Of a stretch of DNA of 64,000 bases, positions 35,105-45,054 are shown piece after piece (the stretch's first letter is position 1; every line of letters starts with the position of its first letter). Location: NCBI RefSeq assembly GCF_015594605.1, contig NZ_JADNQT010000004.1, positions 58,071 to 122,070 of the forward strand, given 5' to 3'. The translations under genes and the position numbers were made by a program. Under the pieces are notes generated by a model. The model had not been told where the DNA came from. It was given only the letters and a program-made list of their open reading frames with translations, and ran no database searches. Source of the DNA: Streptococcus sp. HF-1907 (GTDB lineage Bacteria; Bacillota; Bacilli; Lactobacillales; Streptococcaceae).

Positions 35105-35135
35105 AAGAGGCCGGGTATATTTTCCCCGACCTCTT
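35105..35135 (-). terminator. Terminator of trxA
   Basis: Minus-strand stem AAGAGGTCGGG / CCCGGCCTCTT (one G-U pair) after the trxA stop; the following T-run is weak. Confidence 0.75.
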
Positions 35136-35142
35136 ACAACTA

Positions 35143-35457
35143 TTAAGCTAATTCTTCAATAATAGCTTTCAATTGTGGTTTGGTGTGTACACCAGCCACT
35201 TGTTTGACAACTTGACCGTCTTTTTTGAACATCAAGGTTGGGATTGACATGATGCCGAATTGACGGGCTGTTTCTGGATTTTCATCCACATCCATTTTAA
35301 GGATTTTCAACTCATCTTCATCGTATTCTTCTCCCAATTGTTCCAAGATAGGCGCTTGCATGCGACATGGACCACACCATGTTGCCCAAAAATCAATCAA
35401 AACAAGTCCTTCTTTAGTATCTTCTACAAAAGTTGCATCTGTAACTTCATGTGCCAT
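35143..35457 (-). CDS. trxA: Thioredoxin
   Basis: 104-aa thioredoxin, general cytoplasmic disulfide reductant. Active site WCGPC (about 28-32) in FWATWCGPCRMQAP, and the cis-Pro segment GIMSIPTLMFKKDGQ (about 69-83). Start is the ATG at 35457 (AHEVTDATF follows), 7 nt after GGAG. An in-frame ATG at 35499 would add a basic 14-residue tail not typical of thioredoxins. Confidence 0.95.
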   Translation of the reverse strand: MAHEVTDATFVEDTKEGLVLIDFWATWCGPCRMQAPILEQLGEEYDEDELKILKMDVDENPETARQFGIMSIPTLMFKKDGQVVKQVAGVHTKPQLKAIIEELA

Positions 35458-35526
35458 AAGCTTTCTCCGTTTCATTTTAGTGATAAGCCTATTGTACACA
35501 AAAGCTTTGCATTTGCAAAATAATTG

Positions 35527-36033
35527 CTACGCAAAAATCAAGAGCAGGCTGGCTGACACAAGCCCTAGTAGATATCCGACAATGACATCACGCGGAAAAT
35601 GCACACCACCAAGCACTCGACAAAGTGCCAAGAGCATAGACAAGACCAAAAGCAGAGCCCCCAAGCGTGGATAATAAATCCACACACATCCTGAAATCAG
35701 ACTGGCAGAAAAAGTATGACGGCTGGGCATGGATTGGCCCTTGGTATCTTTGACCAGAAGGGGTTGGATATTCCAGACTTCATAGGGTCTAGGGCGGTTG
35801 AGCTTCTTTCGAACCAGAGACAAAATGACAAAGGCAGCTCCCGGGATGATAACTGCTAGCGCCAGCTCATTTCCCCATGAAAAACGAAGCAAAAGGCTGA
35901 GCAGAAAGAGGGGATAGACCGCATACATGAGGTAGGTCAGGACTCTGGTGACTAGTCTTAGGGCTGTGATGAGCCTTGGGTGCTTGCGGAAAATTGCCGT
36001 TAGACCTTCATACCAAGATGCGTAATCAGACAT
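35527..36033 (-). CDS. PAP2-family membrane phosphatase
   Basis: 168-aa membrane protein with the three acid-phosphatase signatures: KKLNRPRPYE (about 90-99), PSRHTFSA (about 117-124) and R...HFPRDVIVG (about 141-155). Five or so hydrophobic helices. Probably dephosphorylates undecaprenyl pyrophosphate or a lipid phosphate at the outer membrane face (family knowledge; substrate not shown). Its start overlaps the thioesterase end by 8 bp. Confidence 0.88.
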   Translation of the reverse strand: MSDYASWYEGLTAIFRKHPRLITALRLVTRVLTYLMYAVYPLFLLSLLLRFSWGNELALAVIIPGAAFVILSLVRKKLNRPRPYEVWNIQPLLVKDTKGQSMPSRHTFSASLISGCVWIYYPRLGALLLVLSMLLALCRVLGGVHFPRDVIVGYLLGLVSASLLLIFA

Positions 36034-36448
36034 GACGGCCCTCTTCTAGCTGATTGACAAGGACTTGATAAAAGTCTGGATTCTGCTTTTTCAGTGAGAC
36101 AAACTTGCCATTCTTGTCTAAGAAGCCGTGCTCCGAATGCCCCTTAAATACTAGGACGCCATCTTGATTGACCATTTGGTAATCAAGGACCAGCTTAGCA
36201 GCCTTAACCAAGACCACTTTCGTTGTGATGGTCAAGACATCCCCAAAAGTTGAAGTTGCCTTGTAATCAGCCGCAACAGCTGTCACTGGTGAGATAATTC
36301 CTTCTGCTTCAAGTCTGTCATAGGGATAGCCTAGCTGAATCAGCAAATCTGTCCTTGCTTCCTCCATAAATCGAATGTAGTTAGAATGATGGGTAATCCC
36401 CATGCGGTCAGTTTCGTAATATTGAATTTGGTGTTGATATGCTTTCAT
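36026..36448 (-). CDS. Acyl-CoA thioesterase, YbgC/4HBT family
   Basis: 140-aa hotdog-fold thioesterase. Y-E-T-D-R-M-G-I-T-H-H-S-N-Y (about 11-24) has the Asp and conserved HxxY of the 4-hydroxybenzoyl-CoA thioesterase group. Substrate acyl group unknown. Three bases downstream of mutS2 and overlapping the phosphatase gene, so the three form an operon. Confidence 0.87.
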   Translation of the reverse strand: MKAYQHQIQYYETDRMGITHHSNYIRFMEEARTDLLIQLGYPYDRLEAEGIISPVTAVAADYKATSTFGDVLTITTKVVLVKAAKLVLDYQMVNQDGVLVFKGHSEHGFLDKNGKFVSLKKQNPDFYQVLVNQLEEGRHV

Positions 36449-36451
36449 AAC

Positions 36452-38800
36452 TTATTCTAATGTCACTATCGTCGCTCCTGAGCCACCTGCATTTTGTGGT
36501 GCATAGCCAAAACTCTTGACATGACGGTTGCGACGAAGATACTTGGTCACGCCTTCACGGATAACCCCAGTCCCGATACCGTGGATAATATCTACTTGCG
36601 CCATATTATTAAGAAGAGCTTGGTCGATAAAGGCATCCAATTCCTGCATGGCTTCTTCATAACGTTTGCCACGTAAATCCAGACGAGCATGCGGTCCAGA
36701 GCCACCCTTGACTTTCTTAACAACGTTGACTTGTTTGCGTTTAGATTCTTTAGCGACTTCTTCTTGAACACGAACGAGGGTAAACTCGTCTTCTTTGAGG
36801 GTCATCTTGATGATACCAACTTGGGCTTCCCAACGACCGTCTTTAAGTTGGGCGGTTAGTGTTCCTCGTTGACCATAGCTGGTGACAATGATATCATCTC
36901 CCAAACGCGGTGCACGCGCAGCTTTGACCTTTTTAGCCTTGTTGAGCACCTTATTTTTAGACAAATCAACTTCAGGCGCTAGTTTTTTCAACTTCCCTTT
37001 GGCTTCGATAATCTCATGCGGTTTTAGTTGGCTCTTAGCATTGAGATTTTTGAGAATGGTGTCTGATTCTTCCAAAGCCATGTCGATAATTTCTTGGGCT
37101 TGCGCGCGAACTTTTTCCATTTCCTTGTCGCGTTCGTGAGAGAATTCATTGTAGAGTTTCTTGACCGCACGGTTGAATTTAAGGTTTTCTTGTTCCACTT
37201 CCTTGATGTGGTCCAAACGTTTACGGGTTTCAAGGGTCTGAGCCTCAAGCTGATCAATGATGCGGTTGACATCAGAATCCGAATCAGTCATCTGCTCTGC
37301 TTCATTGACAATAAACTCAGCCAAACCAAGACGACGGGCAATTTCAAAGGCATTGGAACGACCAGGAACGCCTTGCATGAAACGATAAGTCGGGCTAAGT
37401 GTCTGCGTATCAAACTCCATGCTGGCATTTTCCACGTAAGCAGTCTCTATACCGTAAGCCTTAAGCTCAGGATAGTGAGTCGTTGCCATAGTCTTAATCT
37501 GACTGAGGCGCAGGTGCTCGAGGATAGCCATAGCAAGGCTGGCTCCCTCTTGCGGGTCAGTACCAGCCCCAAGCTCATCGAAAAGAACCAAGCTGTCGCT
37601 ATCAGCAGCATCCAAAATCTCCACGATATGAGTCATGTGGCTTGAGAAGGTTGACAAGCTCTGCTCGATAGACTGCTCATCTCCAATATCAGCAAAAATC
37701 TGATTGAAGATAGCCACCTTAGAGCCCTTATCCGCAAGAATTGGAAGCCCTGATTGGGCCATGAGCTGCGCTAGACCCAAGGTCTTAAGCATGATTGTCT
37801 TACCACCAGTATTGGGACCTGTGATAACAATGGCAGTCAAGTCCTTGCCAAAATGCAAATCGTTGGCAACAGGATTTTTAAGCAAGGGGTGGCGGACGTT
37901 GATTAGCTGAACTTCTTTGTCACTTGATAAGGTCGGAATAGTCGCCGATTTATCAGCCATAAAGAGGTACTTGGCACGGACAAAATCCAAGTGTCCAAGA
38001 ATCCAAGCGTTGTTTCGAATAACAGCAACATGGGGGCGGAGTAAGTCTGAGAAAGCACGCAAGATACGCATTTCTTCGTGACGTTCATCAGCACGCAACT
38101 GGGTGATTTCCTCGTTGAGATTGACCACCGCACGCGGTTCGATATAGACCGTACTTCCTGATGAGGAAATATCATGAACGACCCCTGACACGCGGTTACG
38201 GAAGGTATTTTTGACTGGTAGAACTGAACGCCCACCACGACTGGCAATCAGATTTTCTGCCAACATGTCAGATTTATTTTTAAGCATATCCTGCAAAATC
38301 TGACGAACTTGTGTTTCACTGTCAGTCAACTGACGACGGATGCGGTCTAATTCTGGGCTAGCAAAGTTTTCAAGAAAACCACCATCATTGATGGCTTGGA
38401 AAGAGCCTTGCAAGCTCGGGAAATCCTCAATGGTTTCAAAAAGACGACCGAGTGCTCTGAGGTCAACATTTTCAAGTTCAGCATAAAAGCGTCCCATTTC
38501 AGTTGATAAGCGCAGCACTTTTTTAACAGCTAACAGTTCAGGAATATTGAGATCAGCTTCCAGCTCCAAACGACGGAGACTCTCTGAAATATCAGTCATG
38601 CTTCCCAGTGCAAAGGAATGATATTCTATAAAAATCTGTTCCATATCCGCAACTTCCTCAAAAGCACGCGCTATCTTATCAGCATTTGCCATAGGCTCCA
38701 AAGCCAGCAACTCCTTCTGAGCTTGCTCGGTTTGTAAATATGGGGTCAAAAGTTCCTTGACCTTATTAAATTCTAAGTGTTCTAAAATCTTGTTATTCAT
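36452..38800 (-). CDS. mutS2: Endonuclease MutS2
   Basis: 782-aa MutS2. The core and clamp (1-310) lack the MutS mismatch-recognition domain. ABC ATPase Walker A is [15 protein letters not shown] (about 334-348) and Walker B is [12 protein letters not shown] (about 405-416). A long coiled coil follows (about 520-620). The C-terminal Smr nuclease domain contains [15 protein letters not shown] and [14 protein letters not shown]. Acts against recombination or on collided ribosomes in other Firmicutes. Downstream of zapA-cvpA, the usual order. Confidence 0.97.
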   Translation of the reverse strand: MNNKILEHLEFNKVKELLTPYLQTEQAQKELLALEPMANADKIARAFEEVADMEQIFIEYHSFALGSMTDISESLRRLELEADLNIPELLAVKKVLRLSTEMGRFYAELENVDLRALGRLFETIEDFPSLQGSFQAINDGGFLENFASPELDRIRRQLTDSETQVRQILQDMLKNKSDMLAENLIASRGGRSVLPVKNTFRNRVSGVVHDISSSGSTVYIEPRAVVNLNEEITQLRADERHEEMRILRAFSDLLRPHVAVIRNNAWILGHLDFVRAKYLFMADKSATIPTLSSDKEVQLINVRHPLLKNPVANDLHFGKDLTAIVITGPNTGGKTIMLKTLGLAQLMAQSGLPILADKGSKVAIFNQIFADIGDEQSIEQSLSTFSSHMTHIVEILDAADSDSLVLFDELGAGTDPQEGASLAMAILEHLRLSQIKTMATTHYPELKAYGIETAYVENASMEFDTQTLSPTYRFMQGVPGRSNAFEIARRLGLAEFIVNEAEQMTDSDSDVNRIIDQLEAQTLETRKRLDHIKEVEQENLKFNRAVKKLYNEFSHERDKEMEKVRAQAQEIIDMALEESDTILKNLNAKSQLKPHEIIEAKGKLKKLAPEVDLSKNKVLNKAKKVKAARAPRLGDDIIVTSYGQRGTLTAQLKDGRWEAQVGIIKMTLKEDEFTLVRVQEEVAKESKRKQVNVVKKVKGGSGPHARLDLRGKRYEEAMQELDAFIDQALLNNMAQVDIIHGIGTGVIREGVTKYLRRNRHVKSFGYAPQNAGGSGATIVTLE

Positions 38801-38872
38801 GATTTCTATTATACTAAATTATTAAAAAAGAGTGTGTAGGACAGTCTCTCCCCAGACTGTTTCACTCCCACC

Positions 38873-38909
38873 TCCGCACAGTTGAGTGGCATCTAAGCAC
38901 TGCGACTCA
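38873..38909. repeat. Intergenic repeat element, copy B
   Basis: TCCGCACAGTTGAGTGGCAT followed by CTAAGCACTGCGACTCA. Shares TCCGCACAGTTGA and ACTGCGACTCA with copy A at 35.0 kb, and its AGTTGAGTGGCATCT is present there in inverted orientation. Confidence 0.55.
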
Positions 38910-38933
38910 CATTAGCCCGTACGAAAAGTGAAA

Positions 38934-38957
38934 AGGCTGAGATTTTTGTCTCAACCT
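38934..38957 (-). terminator. Terminator after cvpA
   Basis: Minus-strand AGGTTGAGA / TCTCAGCCT (one G-U... A-C position) with a 6-nt loop, then TTTTC. Suggests that mutS2 is also transcribed from its own promoter. Confidence 0.75.
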
Positions 38958-38972
38958 CCTCTTGAGTCAGCA

Positions 38973-39515
38973 TTATAAACCAGCCATCCACAAACTTGTC
39001 CATAAGTTTGAAAATGGTGGAAAGTGATTGATTAAAAATTTGACAAGGCTACTTGCTGCCAAATGATTTTGAATCGTTGTCATAGGCACTGTTGCTAGGG
39101 TCGTCAGTGTCATGCTCAAAAAGGCCATGAGAACCAGAACCGCTAGGACACCACTGATGATATTCAAAACAGATGAATCTAGCTTGTTTAGAGGAAAGAG
39201 ATGGACTAAAATTCCCAAAAAGCGACCAATCAAATAAACCAGCGCAAAAATAGCAACAAAGGCGACACCGGCATAATAAGCCTTGTCCAAGTCAAAAACA
39301 TTATAGGAGGTGAAGAAATTCATCGTAACACCTTCGGTCGGATTGGAGTAGGGAATCCACAAGCCAATCTTATCCGCAAGAGTCTGATAATGCTGCTTAG
39401 CAATAAACAAGCCCAGAACCATCACCACTGTGTAAAATCCCTGCAAAATAATGCCACGATTATAACCGATATAAAAATGCCAAAGCGCAAGAAGCAGTAT
39501 GAGTAATGACAGCAT
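38973..39515 (-). CDS. cvpA: CvpA-family membrane protein
   Basis: 180-aa protein with four membrane helices (about residues 1-18, 23-42, 77-100, 115-140) and the family start LSLLILLLALWHFYIGYNRG. CvpA proteins are tied to envelope homeostasis and colicin V production in E. coli; the exact function is unknown. Two bases downstream of zapA. Confidence 0.88.
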   Translation of the reverse strand: MLSLLILLLALWHFYIGYNRGIILQGFYTVVMVLGLFIAKQHYQTLADKIGLWIPYSNPTEGVTMNFFTSYNVFDLDKAYYAGVAFVAIFALVYLIGRFLGILVHLFPLNKLDSSVLNIISGVLAVLVLMAFLSMTLTTLATVPMTTIQNHLAASSLVKFLINHFPPFSNLWTSLWMAGL

Positions 39516-39517
39516 GC

Positions 39518-39823
39518 TTATTCCTCACTTGCCTTTTCCTTAACTTCGTCAAGGTATTTCTGACGCAGTTCAGTCAGTTCTTTTTCCAGCTCATCAACCT
39601 CGATTTCACGCGTTAATTGAACTGATAAGGAATTGATTGCCATCAAAATAGCCACCGTTTCATTGTCAGCCTGAGGCAATTTTTCCTTGATAGCATCGTA
39701 TTTTTCACGCGCCACACGCTCGACCTCTTCCATAAAGAGATTATCCTTGTCAGTTGTCAGCGTCAACGGTTTGTCACCAAAGACAAATTTATAACGATTT
39801 TTTTGATTTTGTTTAGTTTTCAT
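39518..39823 (-). CDS. zapA: ZapA-like cell division protein
   Basis: 101-aa protein. The N-terminal RYKFVFGDKPLTLTTDKDNLFMEEVERVARE matches the ZapA domain (given as ends R-Y-K-F and V-A-R-E). The C-terminal half is a charged coiled coil (EVDELEKELTELRQKYLDE). ZapA cross-links FtsZ filaments. Position before cvpA-mutS2 is conserved in streptococci. Annotated elsewhere also as YshA-like. Confidence 0.83.
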   Translation of the reverse strand: MKTKQNQKNRYKFVFGDKPLTLTTDKDNLFMEEVERVAREKYDAIKEKLPQADNETVAILMAINSLSVQLTREIEVDELEKELTELRQKYLDEVKEKASEE

Positions 39824-39928
39824 AGCATACCTCTTAGTAGCATTATATCGTAAAAAGCGCTAGCCGTAAAATGCTAAAGTTTTTTCATCCTTAGCCCCTA
39901 CAAGACCCCTATTTTGCTCAAATTATGA

Positions 39929-39934
39929 TAGAAT
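39929..39934 (+). promoter_or_regulatory. Extended -10 giving a leaderless rnhC transcript
   Basis: TGATAGAAT (TG-n-TAGAAT) ends 7 nt before the rnhC ATG. No -35 and no Shine-Dalgarno. Confidence 0.5.
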
Positions 39935-39941
39935 ATTTTTT

Positions 39942-40838
39942 ATGAACACGATTGTCATTCAGACTGATAAAGCCCTGCAAGAAAAAGTCAAAAAAGATCT
40001 GGGCAGTCACCAAATTAGTAATAACAACCAGTACGTTGCCTTCGCCGCTAAAATACAAGGAGTGACCATTCTCCTATACACCTCTGGAAAATTAGTTTTT
40101 CAAGGGAGCGGAGCTAGCAAACTAGCTGAAAATTATGGTTACCAAGCTGAGGAATCGGTTGATGAACCGTCTGGACAGAATTTTCCCATGATTGGGACTG
40201 ATGAGGTTGGGAACGGGTCTTATTTTGGAGGGCTGGCTGTCGTTGCTAGTTTTGTCACACCCAGTGACTATGCCCTACTACGACAATTGGGTGTTGGGGA
40301 TTCCAAGACATTAACCGATACTAAAATTCGTCAAATCGCTCCAATCTTGGAAGAAAAAATTCCGCACAAAGCCCTGCTATTATCCCCCAAAAAATACAAT
40401 GAGGTGGTCGGTCCAGGTAAGCGTCATAATGCGGTTTCCGTCAAGGTTGCTCTCCACAATCAAGCTATCTACCTGCTCCTACAAGATGGGAGCAAGCCTG
40501 AGAAAATAGTCATTGACGCCTTCACCAGCCTTCCCAACTATCAAAAATACCTCAAGCAAGAGCGAAATCACTTTGATAATCCGCTAAGCTTGGAGGAAAA
40601 GGCTGAGGGCAAGTACCTGGCTGTCGCTGTTAGCTCCATCATCGCTCGAAATCTCTTCTTGGAAAACTTGGATAAGTTGAGTCAAGAGACGGGCTACACC
40701 TTACCGTCAGGTGCAGGGGCAAAATCTGACAAAGTTGCCAGTCAGTTACTGGCTGCCTACGGCATGTCCGCTCTTGAGCACACCGCTAAACTCCACTTTG
40801 CAAACACTAAAAAAGCGCAAGCGCTATTAAAAAAATAG
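39942..40838 (+). CDS. rnhC: Ribonuclease HIII
   Basis: 298-aa RNase HIII, which removes RNA from RNA/DNA hybrids. An N-terminal TBP-like substrate-binding domain (1-80) precedes the catalytic RNase H domain. Active-site residues are D-E in [14 protein letters not shown] (about 87-100), Asp in VIDAFTS and a later Asp/Glu. [17 protein letters not shown] is characteristic of the HII/HIII group. Divergent from zapA. Probably translated from a leaderless mRNA. Confidence 0.95.
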   Translation: MNTIVIQTDKALQEKVKKDLGSHQISNNNQYVAFAAKIQGVTILLYTSGKLVFQGSGASKLAENYGYQAEESVDEPSGQNFPMIGTDEVGNGSYFGGLAVVASFVTPSDYALLRQLGVGDSKTLTDTKIRQIAPILEEKIPHKALLLSPKKYNEVVGPGKRHNAVSVKVALHNQAIYLLLQDGSKPEKIVIDAFTSLPNYQKYLKQERNHFDNPLSLEEKAEGKYLAVAVSSIIARNLFLENLDKLSQETGYTLPSGAGAKSDKVASQLLAAYGMSALEHTAKLHFANTKKAQALLKK

Positions 40839-40849
40839 GATATTAACAC

Positions 40850-41443
40850 ATGAAAAACTTTTTAAAAGAATGGGGAGCCTTCCTCCTCATCATGATTCTC
40901 TTCTTTGGTTCACGTCTTCTCCTTTGGCAGCCTGTCAAGGTTGATGGGCATTCTATGGACCCTACCCTAGCCGATAAAGAACGCCTCTTAGTCATCAGCC
41001 ACACTAAGATTGACCGCTTTGACATCGTCGTGGCTAATGAGACTGAAAATGGCGTTAAGAAACAAATTGTCAAGCGCGTTATCGGTTTACCAGGCGATAC
41101 TATCAGCTACAAGGATGATGTCTTGACAGTCAATGGTAAAACGGTTGACGAGCCTTACTTGGTGACCTATCAAAAATTATTCAAGAAGGACAAATTGCAA
41201 TCGACTTATTCTTACAACAGCCTTTTCCAAGAATTAGCTGAGTCATCCAGCGCCTTTACCACAGACAGCAGTGGCAGTTCTTCTTTCACTGTCAAAGTGC
41301 CAAAAGGGCAATACTTCTTGCTCGGTGACGACCGTATCGTTTCAAGAGATAGCCGTGAAGTTGGAACTTTTGAAAAATCAACCATCGTCGGCGAAGTTAA
41401 ATTCCGCTTCTGGCCATTTAACAAAATCGGAACTCTAAAATAA
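40850..41443 (+). CDS. lepB: Housekeeping signal peptidase I
   Basis: 197-aa membrane serine protease that removes signal peptides. N-terminal membrane helix WGAFLLIMILFFGSRLLLW, catalytic Ser in DGHSMDPTL (about 38), catalytic Lys in KQIVKRVIGLPGDT (about 76), and box GDDRIVSRDSRE near 161. Eleven bases after rnhC. A Ser-rich insertion (about 120-145) is seen in streptococcal LepB. Confidence 0.94.
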   Translation: MKNFLKEWGAFLLIMILFFGSRLLLWQPVKVDGHSMDPTLADKERLLVISHTKIDRFDIVVANETENGVKKQIVKRVIGLPGDTISYKDDVLTVNGKTVDEPYLVTYQKLFKKDKLQSTYSYNSLFQELAESSSAFTTDSSGSSSFTVKVPKGQYFLLGDDRIVSRDSREVGTFEKSTIVGEVKFRFWPFNKIGTLK

Positions 41444-41449
41444 AGCATA

Positions 41450-41502
41450 GGGAGTGAGGAACACACCTTGCCATGACGAGGCTGGTCTTTCACTCCTTTT
41501 TC
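41450..41502 (+). terminator. Terminator between lepB and recD2
   Basis: GGGAGTGA pairs with TCACTCC, enclosing a second stem ACC-TTGCC / GGC-TGGT; the T5 run follows. Confidence 0.7.
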
Positions 41503-41521
41503 ATATCATAAAGGACCTAAT

Positions 41522-43912
41522 ATGGAAGTATTTTTTTCAGGCACAATTGAACGTATTATTTTTGAAAATGCCAGTAATTTTTTCAAAATCTTGCTCCTTG
41601 AAATCGACGAAACAGACAGCGATTTTGATGACTCTGAGATTATTATTACGGGCACCATGGCTGATGTTATGGAGGGGGAAGAATACACCTTTTGGGGAAA
41701 TCTCACCCAACATCCTAAGTATGGAGAGCAATTGCAGAGCAATCGTTACGAGAGAGCAAAACCAACCTCAGCCGGTCTAGTCAACTACTTCTCCAGTGAC
41801 CAGTTCAAGGGAATCGGTAAGAAAACCGCCCAAAAAATTGTTGAAACCTACGGCGACAATACCATCGATAAGATCTTAGATGACCCGAGTAAACTGGATG
41901 GCATTTCGGGTCTATCTAAAGTCAACAAGGAAGCCTTTATCGCCAAACTTAAACTCAACTACGGTACTGAGCAAATTCTTGCTAAGATGGCTGAATATGG
42001 TCTGTCGAATCGCATTGCCATTCAAGTCTTTGATAAGTACAAGGAAACAACCATTGAGGCCATTGAAGCCAATCCCTACCAGCTGGTTGAAGACATTCAG
42101 GGCGTTGGTTTTAAGATGGCTGACCAGCTGGCAGAGCGACTCGGTGTGGAAAGCGAGTCCCCAAAACGTTTTCGCGCAGCCATTGTCCATACACTTCTAG
42201 AAATTTCTATGGAGCAAGGAGACACATATGTAGAGGCGCGTGAGCTCTTGGAAAAAGCCATCTACATCCTTGAAGAAGCTCGCCAAATCGAGCTAGACCC
42301 TGCCAGCGTCGCCAATGAACTAACCAACCTCATCGCCGAAGACAAGGTCCAAAATGTCGGCACTAAAATCTTCAATAACACCCTCTTTTATGCTGAAGAA
42401 GGCATCAAGAAGAATCTTAAGCGTATCATGGACACGCCTCTTCACAGCAAGTTCAGTGACGATGAGATTGAAGGTCAAATCCAAGATGTCCAAGAAGAAT
42501 TTGGCATCAGCTACGACCAGATTCAAGAAAATGCTATCAAAGAAGCCCTGCAAAGCAAGTTTTTCATCCTGACAGGTGGTCCCGGTACTGGGAAAACGAC
42601 CGTTATCAACGGTATTATCAACGCCTACGCTAATCTGCACGGCATTAATTTAGACAAGAAAAAGGACCTGCCCATCATGTTGGCAGCCCCAACTGGTCGC
42701 GCAGCCCGTCGCATGAATGAACTAACTGGTCTTCCGAGTGCTACCATTCACCGCCACCTGGGGCTCAACAGCGACAGCGATTTTTCAACCCTTGAGGATT
42801 ACCTGGACTGCGACCTCATCATCATCGACGAGTTCTCCATGGTTGATACTTGGCTAGCCAACCAGCTTTTTGACGCCATCGGCTCCCACACCCAAGTCAT
42901 CATCGTAGGCGACAGCGACCAGCTTCCTTCCGTTGGTCCAGGACAGGTTTTGGCTGATTTTTTAAAAATTGCAGAGCTACCTCAGGTAACCTTGACCAAA
43001 ATCTTCCGACAATCGGACGATTCAACCATCGTCACCCTAGCCAGCCAAATGAGACAAGGACAGCTACCAGCTGATTTTACACACAAAAAAGCTGACCGCT
43101 CCTACTTTGAAGCCCAAGCTCAATTCATTCCAGACATGATCTCAAAAATTGTCCAATCAGCTTTGAAATCAGGTATCGAAGCCCAAGAAATTCAAATTCT
43201 TGCGCCCATGTACCGTGGTCAAGCAGGTATCAACAACCTTAATACCGTCATGCAAAATCTGCTCAATCCACTAAGAGATAACAACCAATTTCTCTTTAAT
43301 GACATTTCCTTCCGCAAAGGCGACAAGGTTCTCCACTTAGTCAATGATGCTGAGCTCAACGTCTTCAACGGAGATATCGGCTACATCACTGACCTCATTC
43401 CAGCGAAGTACACCGAAAGCAAGCAAGATGAAATCTTCATGGATTTTGACGGACAAGAAGTCATCTACCCAAGAAATGAATGGCTGAAAATCACACTTGC
43501 TTACGCCATGTCCATCCACAAGTCACAGGGTAGTGAATTTCAAGTTGTTATCCTGCCAATCACACGTCAGAGCGGGCGCATGCTCCAACGTAATCTCATC
43601 TACACTGCCATCACGCGCTCCAAAAGCAAGCTCATCTTGCTGGGAGAACTATCTGCCTTTGACTATGCTGTCAAAAATGAAGGTTCAAAACGCAAGACCT
43701 ATCTCGTTGAACGGTTTGGAGAGAGGGTCTCTGAGGGAAGCTCTAGTGAGGCGCAGCTGGACGGTAATCAGGAGCTAGCGCCAGCACATTCTCCTGAAGA
43801 CAAGCAAGCAAAAGACTATCGTCTGACCGAGGAAAATTATCTGACCATTGACCCGATGATTGGCGTCAGCCAAGAGGATATCGACGCTATCTTCAAACAG
43901 TCAGACCACTAA
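41522..43912 (+). CDS. recD2: ATP-dependent DNA helicase RecD2
   Basis: 796-aa SF1B 5'-3' helicase. N-terminal OB and helix-hairpin-helix region (about 85-230) contains FKGIGKKTAQKIVETYG. Walker A is GGPGTGKTTVING (about 351-363), motif II IIDEFSMVDTW, motif III GDSDQLPSVGPGQVL, motif V/VI SIHKSQGSEF and TAITRSKSKLILLG. Works without RecB/RecC in Firmicutes, in repair and replication stress. Start ATG after AAAGGA. The last 60 residues are acidic and disordered-looking. Confidence 0.96.
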   Translation: MEVFFSGTIERIIFENASNFFKILLLEIDETDSDFDDSEIIITGTMADVMEGEEYTFWGNLTQHPKYGEQLQSNRYERAKPTSAGLVNYFSSDQFKGIGKKTAQKIVETYGDNTIDKILDDPSKLDGISGLSKVNKEAFIAKLKLNYGTEQILAKMAEYGLSNRIAIQVFDKYKETTIEAIEANPYQLVEDIQGVGFKMADQLAERLGVESESPKRFRAAIVHTLLEISMEQGDTYVEARELLEKAIYILEEARQIELDPASVANELTNLIAEDKVQNVGTKIFNNTLFYAEEGIKKNLKRIMDTPLHSKFSDDEIEGQIQDVQEEFGISYDQIQENAIKEALQSKFFILTGGPGTGKTTVINGIINAYANLHGINLDKKKDLPIMLAAPTGRAARRMNELTGLPSATIHRHLGLNSDSDFSTLEDYLDCDLIIIDEFSMVDTWLANQLFDAIGSHTQVIIVGDSDQLPSVGPGQVLADFLKIAELPQVTLTKIFRQSDDSTIVTLASQMRQGQLPADFTHKKADRSYFEAQAQFIPDMISKIVQSALKSGIEAQEIQILAPMYRGQAGINNLNTVMQNLLNPLRDNNQFLFNDISFRKGDKVLHLVNDAELNVFNGDIGYITDLIPAKYTESKQDEIFMDFDGQEVIYPRNEWLKITLAYAMSIHKSQGSEFQVVILPITRQSGRMLQRNLIYTAITRSKSKLILLGELSAFDYAVKNEGSKRKTYLVERFGERVSEGSSSEAQLDGNQELAPAHSPEDKQAKDYRLTEENYLTIDPMIGVSQEDIDAIFKQSDH

Positions 43913-43943
43913 AAAACCCGCAACCTTATCTGGTGCGGGTTTT
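43912..43943. terminator. Bidirectional terminator between recD2 and dinB
   Basis: AAAACCCGCA / TGCGGGTTTT, 10-bp perfect stem with T-runs on both sides. It overlaps the dinB stop codon. Confidence 0.9.
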
Positions 43944-45036
43944 ACAAATCCAAAATAATGTCTTCATGCTCCTCTTCCAGTCCTGTGACTGTCACCCCCA
44001 AGAGCCTAATGCCAGACTGGCTCTCCTCCAAACTATCAAAAATGCTGTTAGCCGTCTGCTCAATCACCGCCAAATCGCGGGTCATTTTTTCCAGTGTCAC
44101 GCGCTTGGTGAGGGTCTTGAAATCTGCGTAGCGCACCTTGAGCACAATCGTTTTTCCAAATTTTTGATTTTTCTCCAGCGTTTGGGCAACACGCTGCGCA
44201 TTTTTAGCGATTTCTGCCTTGATATCAGCTTCGTTGTAAAGCAATTTAGCGTAGGTGCGTTCGCTGCCAATGGATTTGCGTTTACGGTTAGGTTTGACGG
44301 GTGAATTGTTGATACCTCTTGCTCTCCGATAAAGGTCATAACCAAATCGACCAAAACGGTCAATCAATTCCATCTCTGAAATTTCTAAGAGGTCAGCCCC
44401 ATCGTAAACACCTAGCGCATGCAATTTTTCCACAGACTTCTTCCCAACACCGTAGAACTTTTCAATCGGTAATTCTTTCAAAAAGTCCTGAGCCTGTTCT
44501 GGCAATACAAGTGTCAGCCCATGTGGCTTTTCAAAATCAGAGGCCAGTTTTGCTAGGAATTTATTATAGGAAACGCCAGCCGAGCAAGTCAGATGCAGTT
44601 CATTCCAGATATCGTGCTGAATCAGTTTGGCGACCTTGATAGCTGATTTGATGCCCAGCTTATTGTGGGTCACGTCTAGATAGGCCTCATCAATGGACAT
44701 GGGCTCTACCAAATCCGTGTAGCGATGGAAAATCTCTCTGACCTGCATCCCCACCTCGCGGTACTTGCTATAATTACCCGAAATAAAGATAGCCTGTGGA
44801 CAACGCTCGTAGGCCTCCTTAGACGACATCGCCGAATGAACACCGAATTTTCGCGCTTCATAATTGCAGGTTGACACCACACCACGACCACCCGTTTTAC
44901 GCGGGTCTGCCCCGATAATCACAGGCTTTCCATTCAAGGACGGGTCATCACGCTCTTCAACAGACGCAAAAAAAGCATCCATGTCGATATGGATGATTTT
45001 TCGCGATGTGTCATTGATAAGCGGAAAAATTAACAT
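43942..45036 (-). CDS. dinB: DNA polymerase IV (Y family)
   Basis: 364-aa error-prone translesion polymerase. Catalytic acidic residues in [17 protein letters not shown] (about 17-33) and [11 protein letters not shown] (about 113-123). Thumb helix-hairpin-helix region is [21 protein letters not shown]. The C-terminal part lacks an obvious beta-clamp peptide except possibly the terminal EDIILDL. Length normal. Confidence 0.95.
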   Translation of the reverse strand: MLIFPLINDTSRKIIHIDMDAFFASVEERDDPSLNGKPVIIGADPRKTGGRGVVSTCNYEARKFGVHSAMSSKEAYERCPQAIFISGNYSKYREVGMQVREIFHRYTDLVEPMSIDEAYLDVTHNKLGIKSAIKVAKLIQHDIWNELHLTCSAGVSYNKFLAKLASDFEKPHGLTLVLPEQAQDFLKELPIEKFYGVGKKSVEKLHALGVYDGADLLEISEMELIDRFGRFGYDLYRRARGINNSPVKPNRKRKSIGSERTYAKLLYNEADIKAEIAKNAQRVAQTLEKNQKFGKTIVLKVRYADFKTLTKRVTLEKMTRDLAVIEQTANSIFDSLEESQSGIRLLGVTVTGLEEEHEDIILDL

Positions 45037-45054
45037 GCCGTCTCCTAGAATTTT

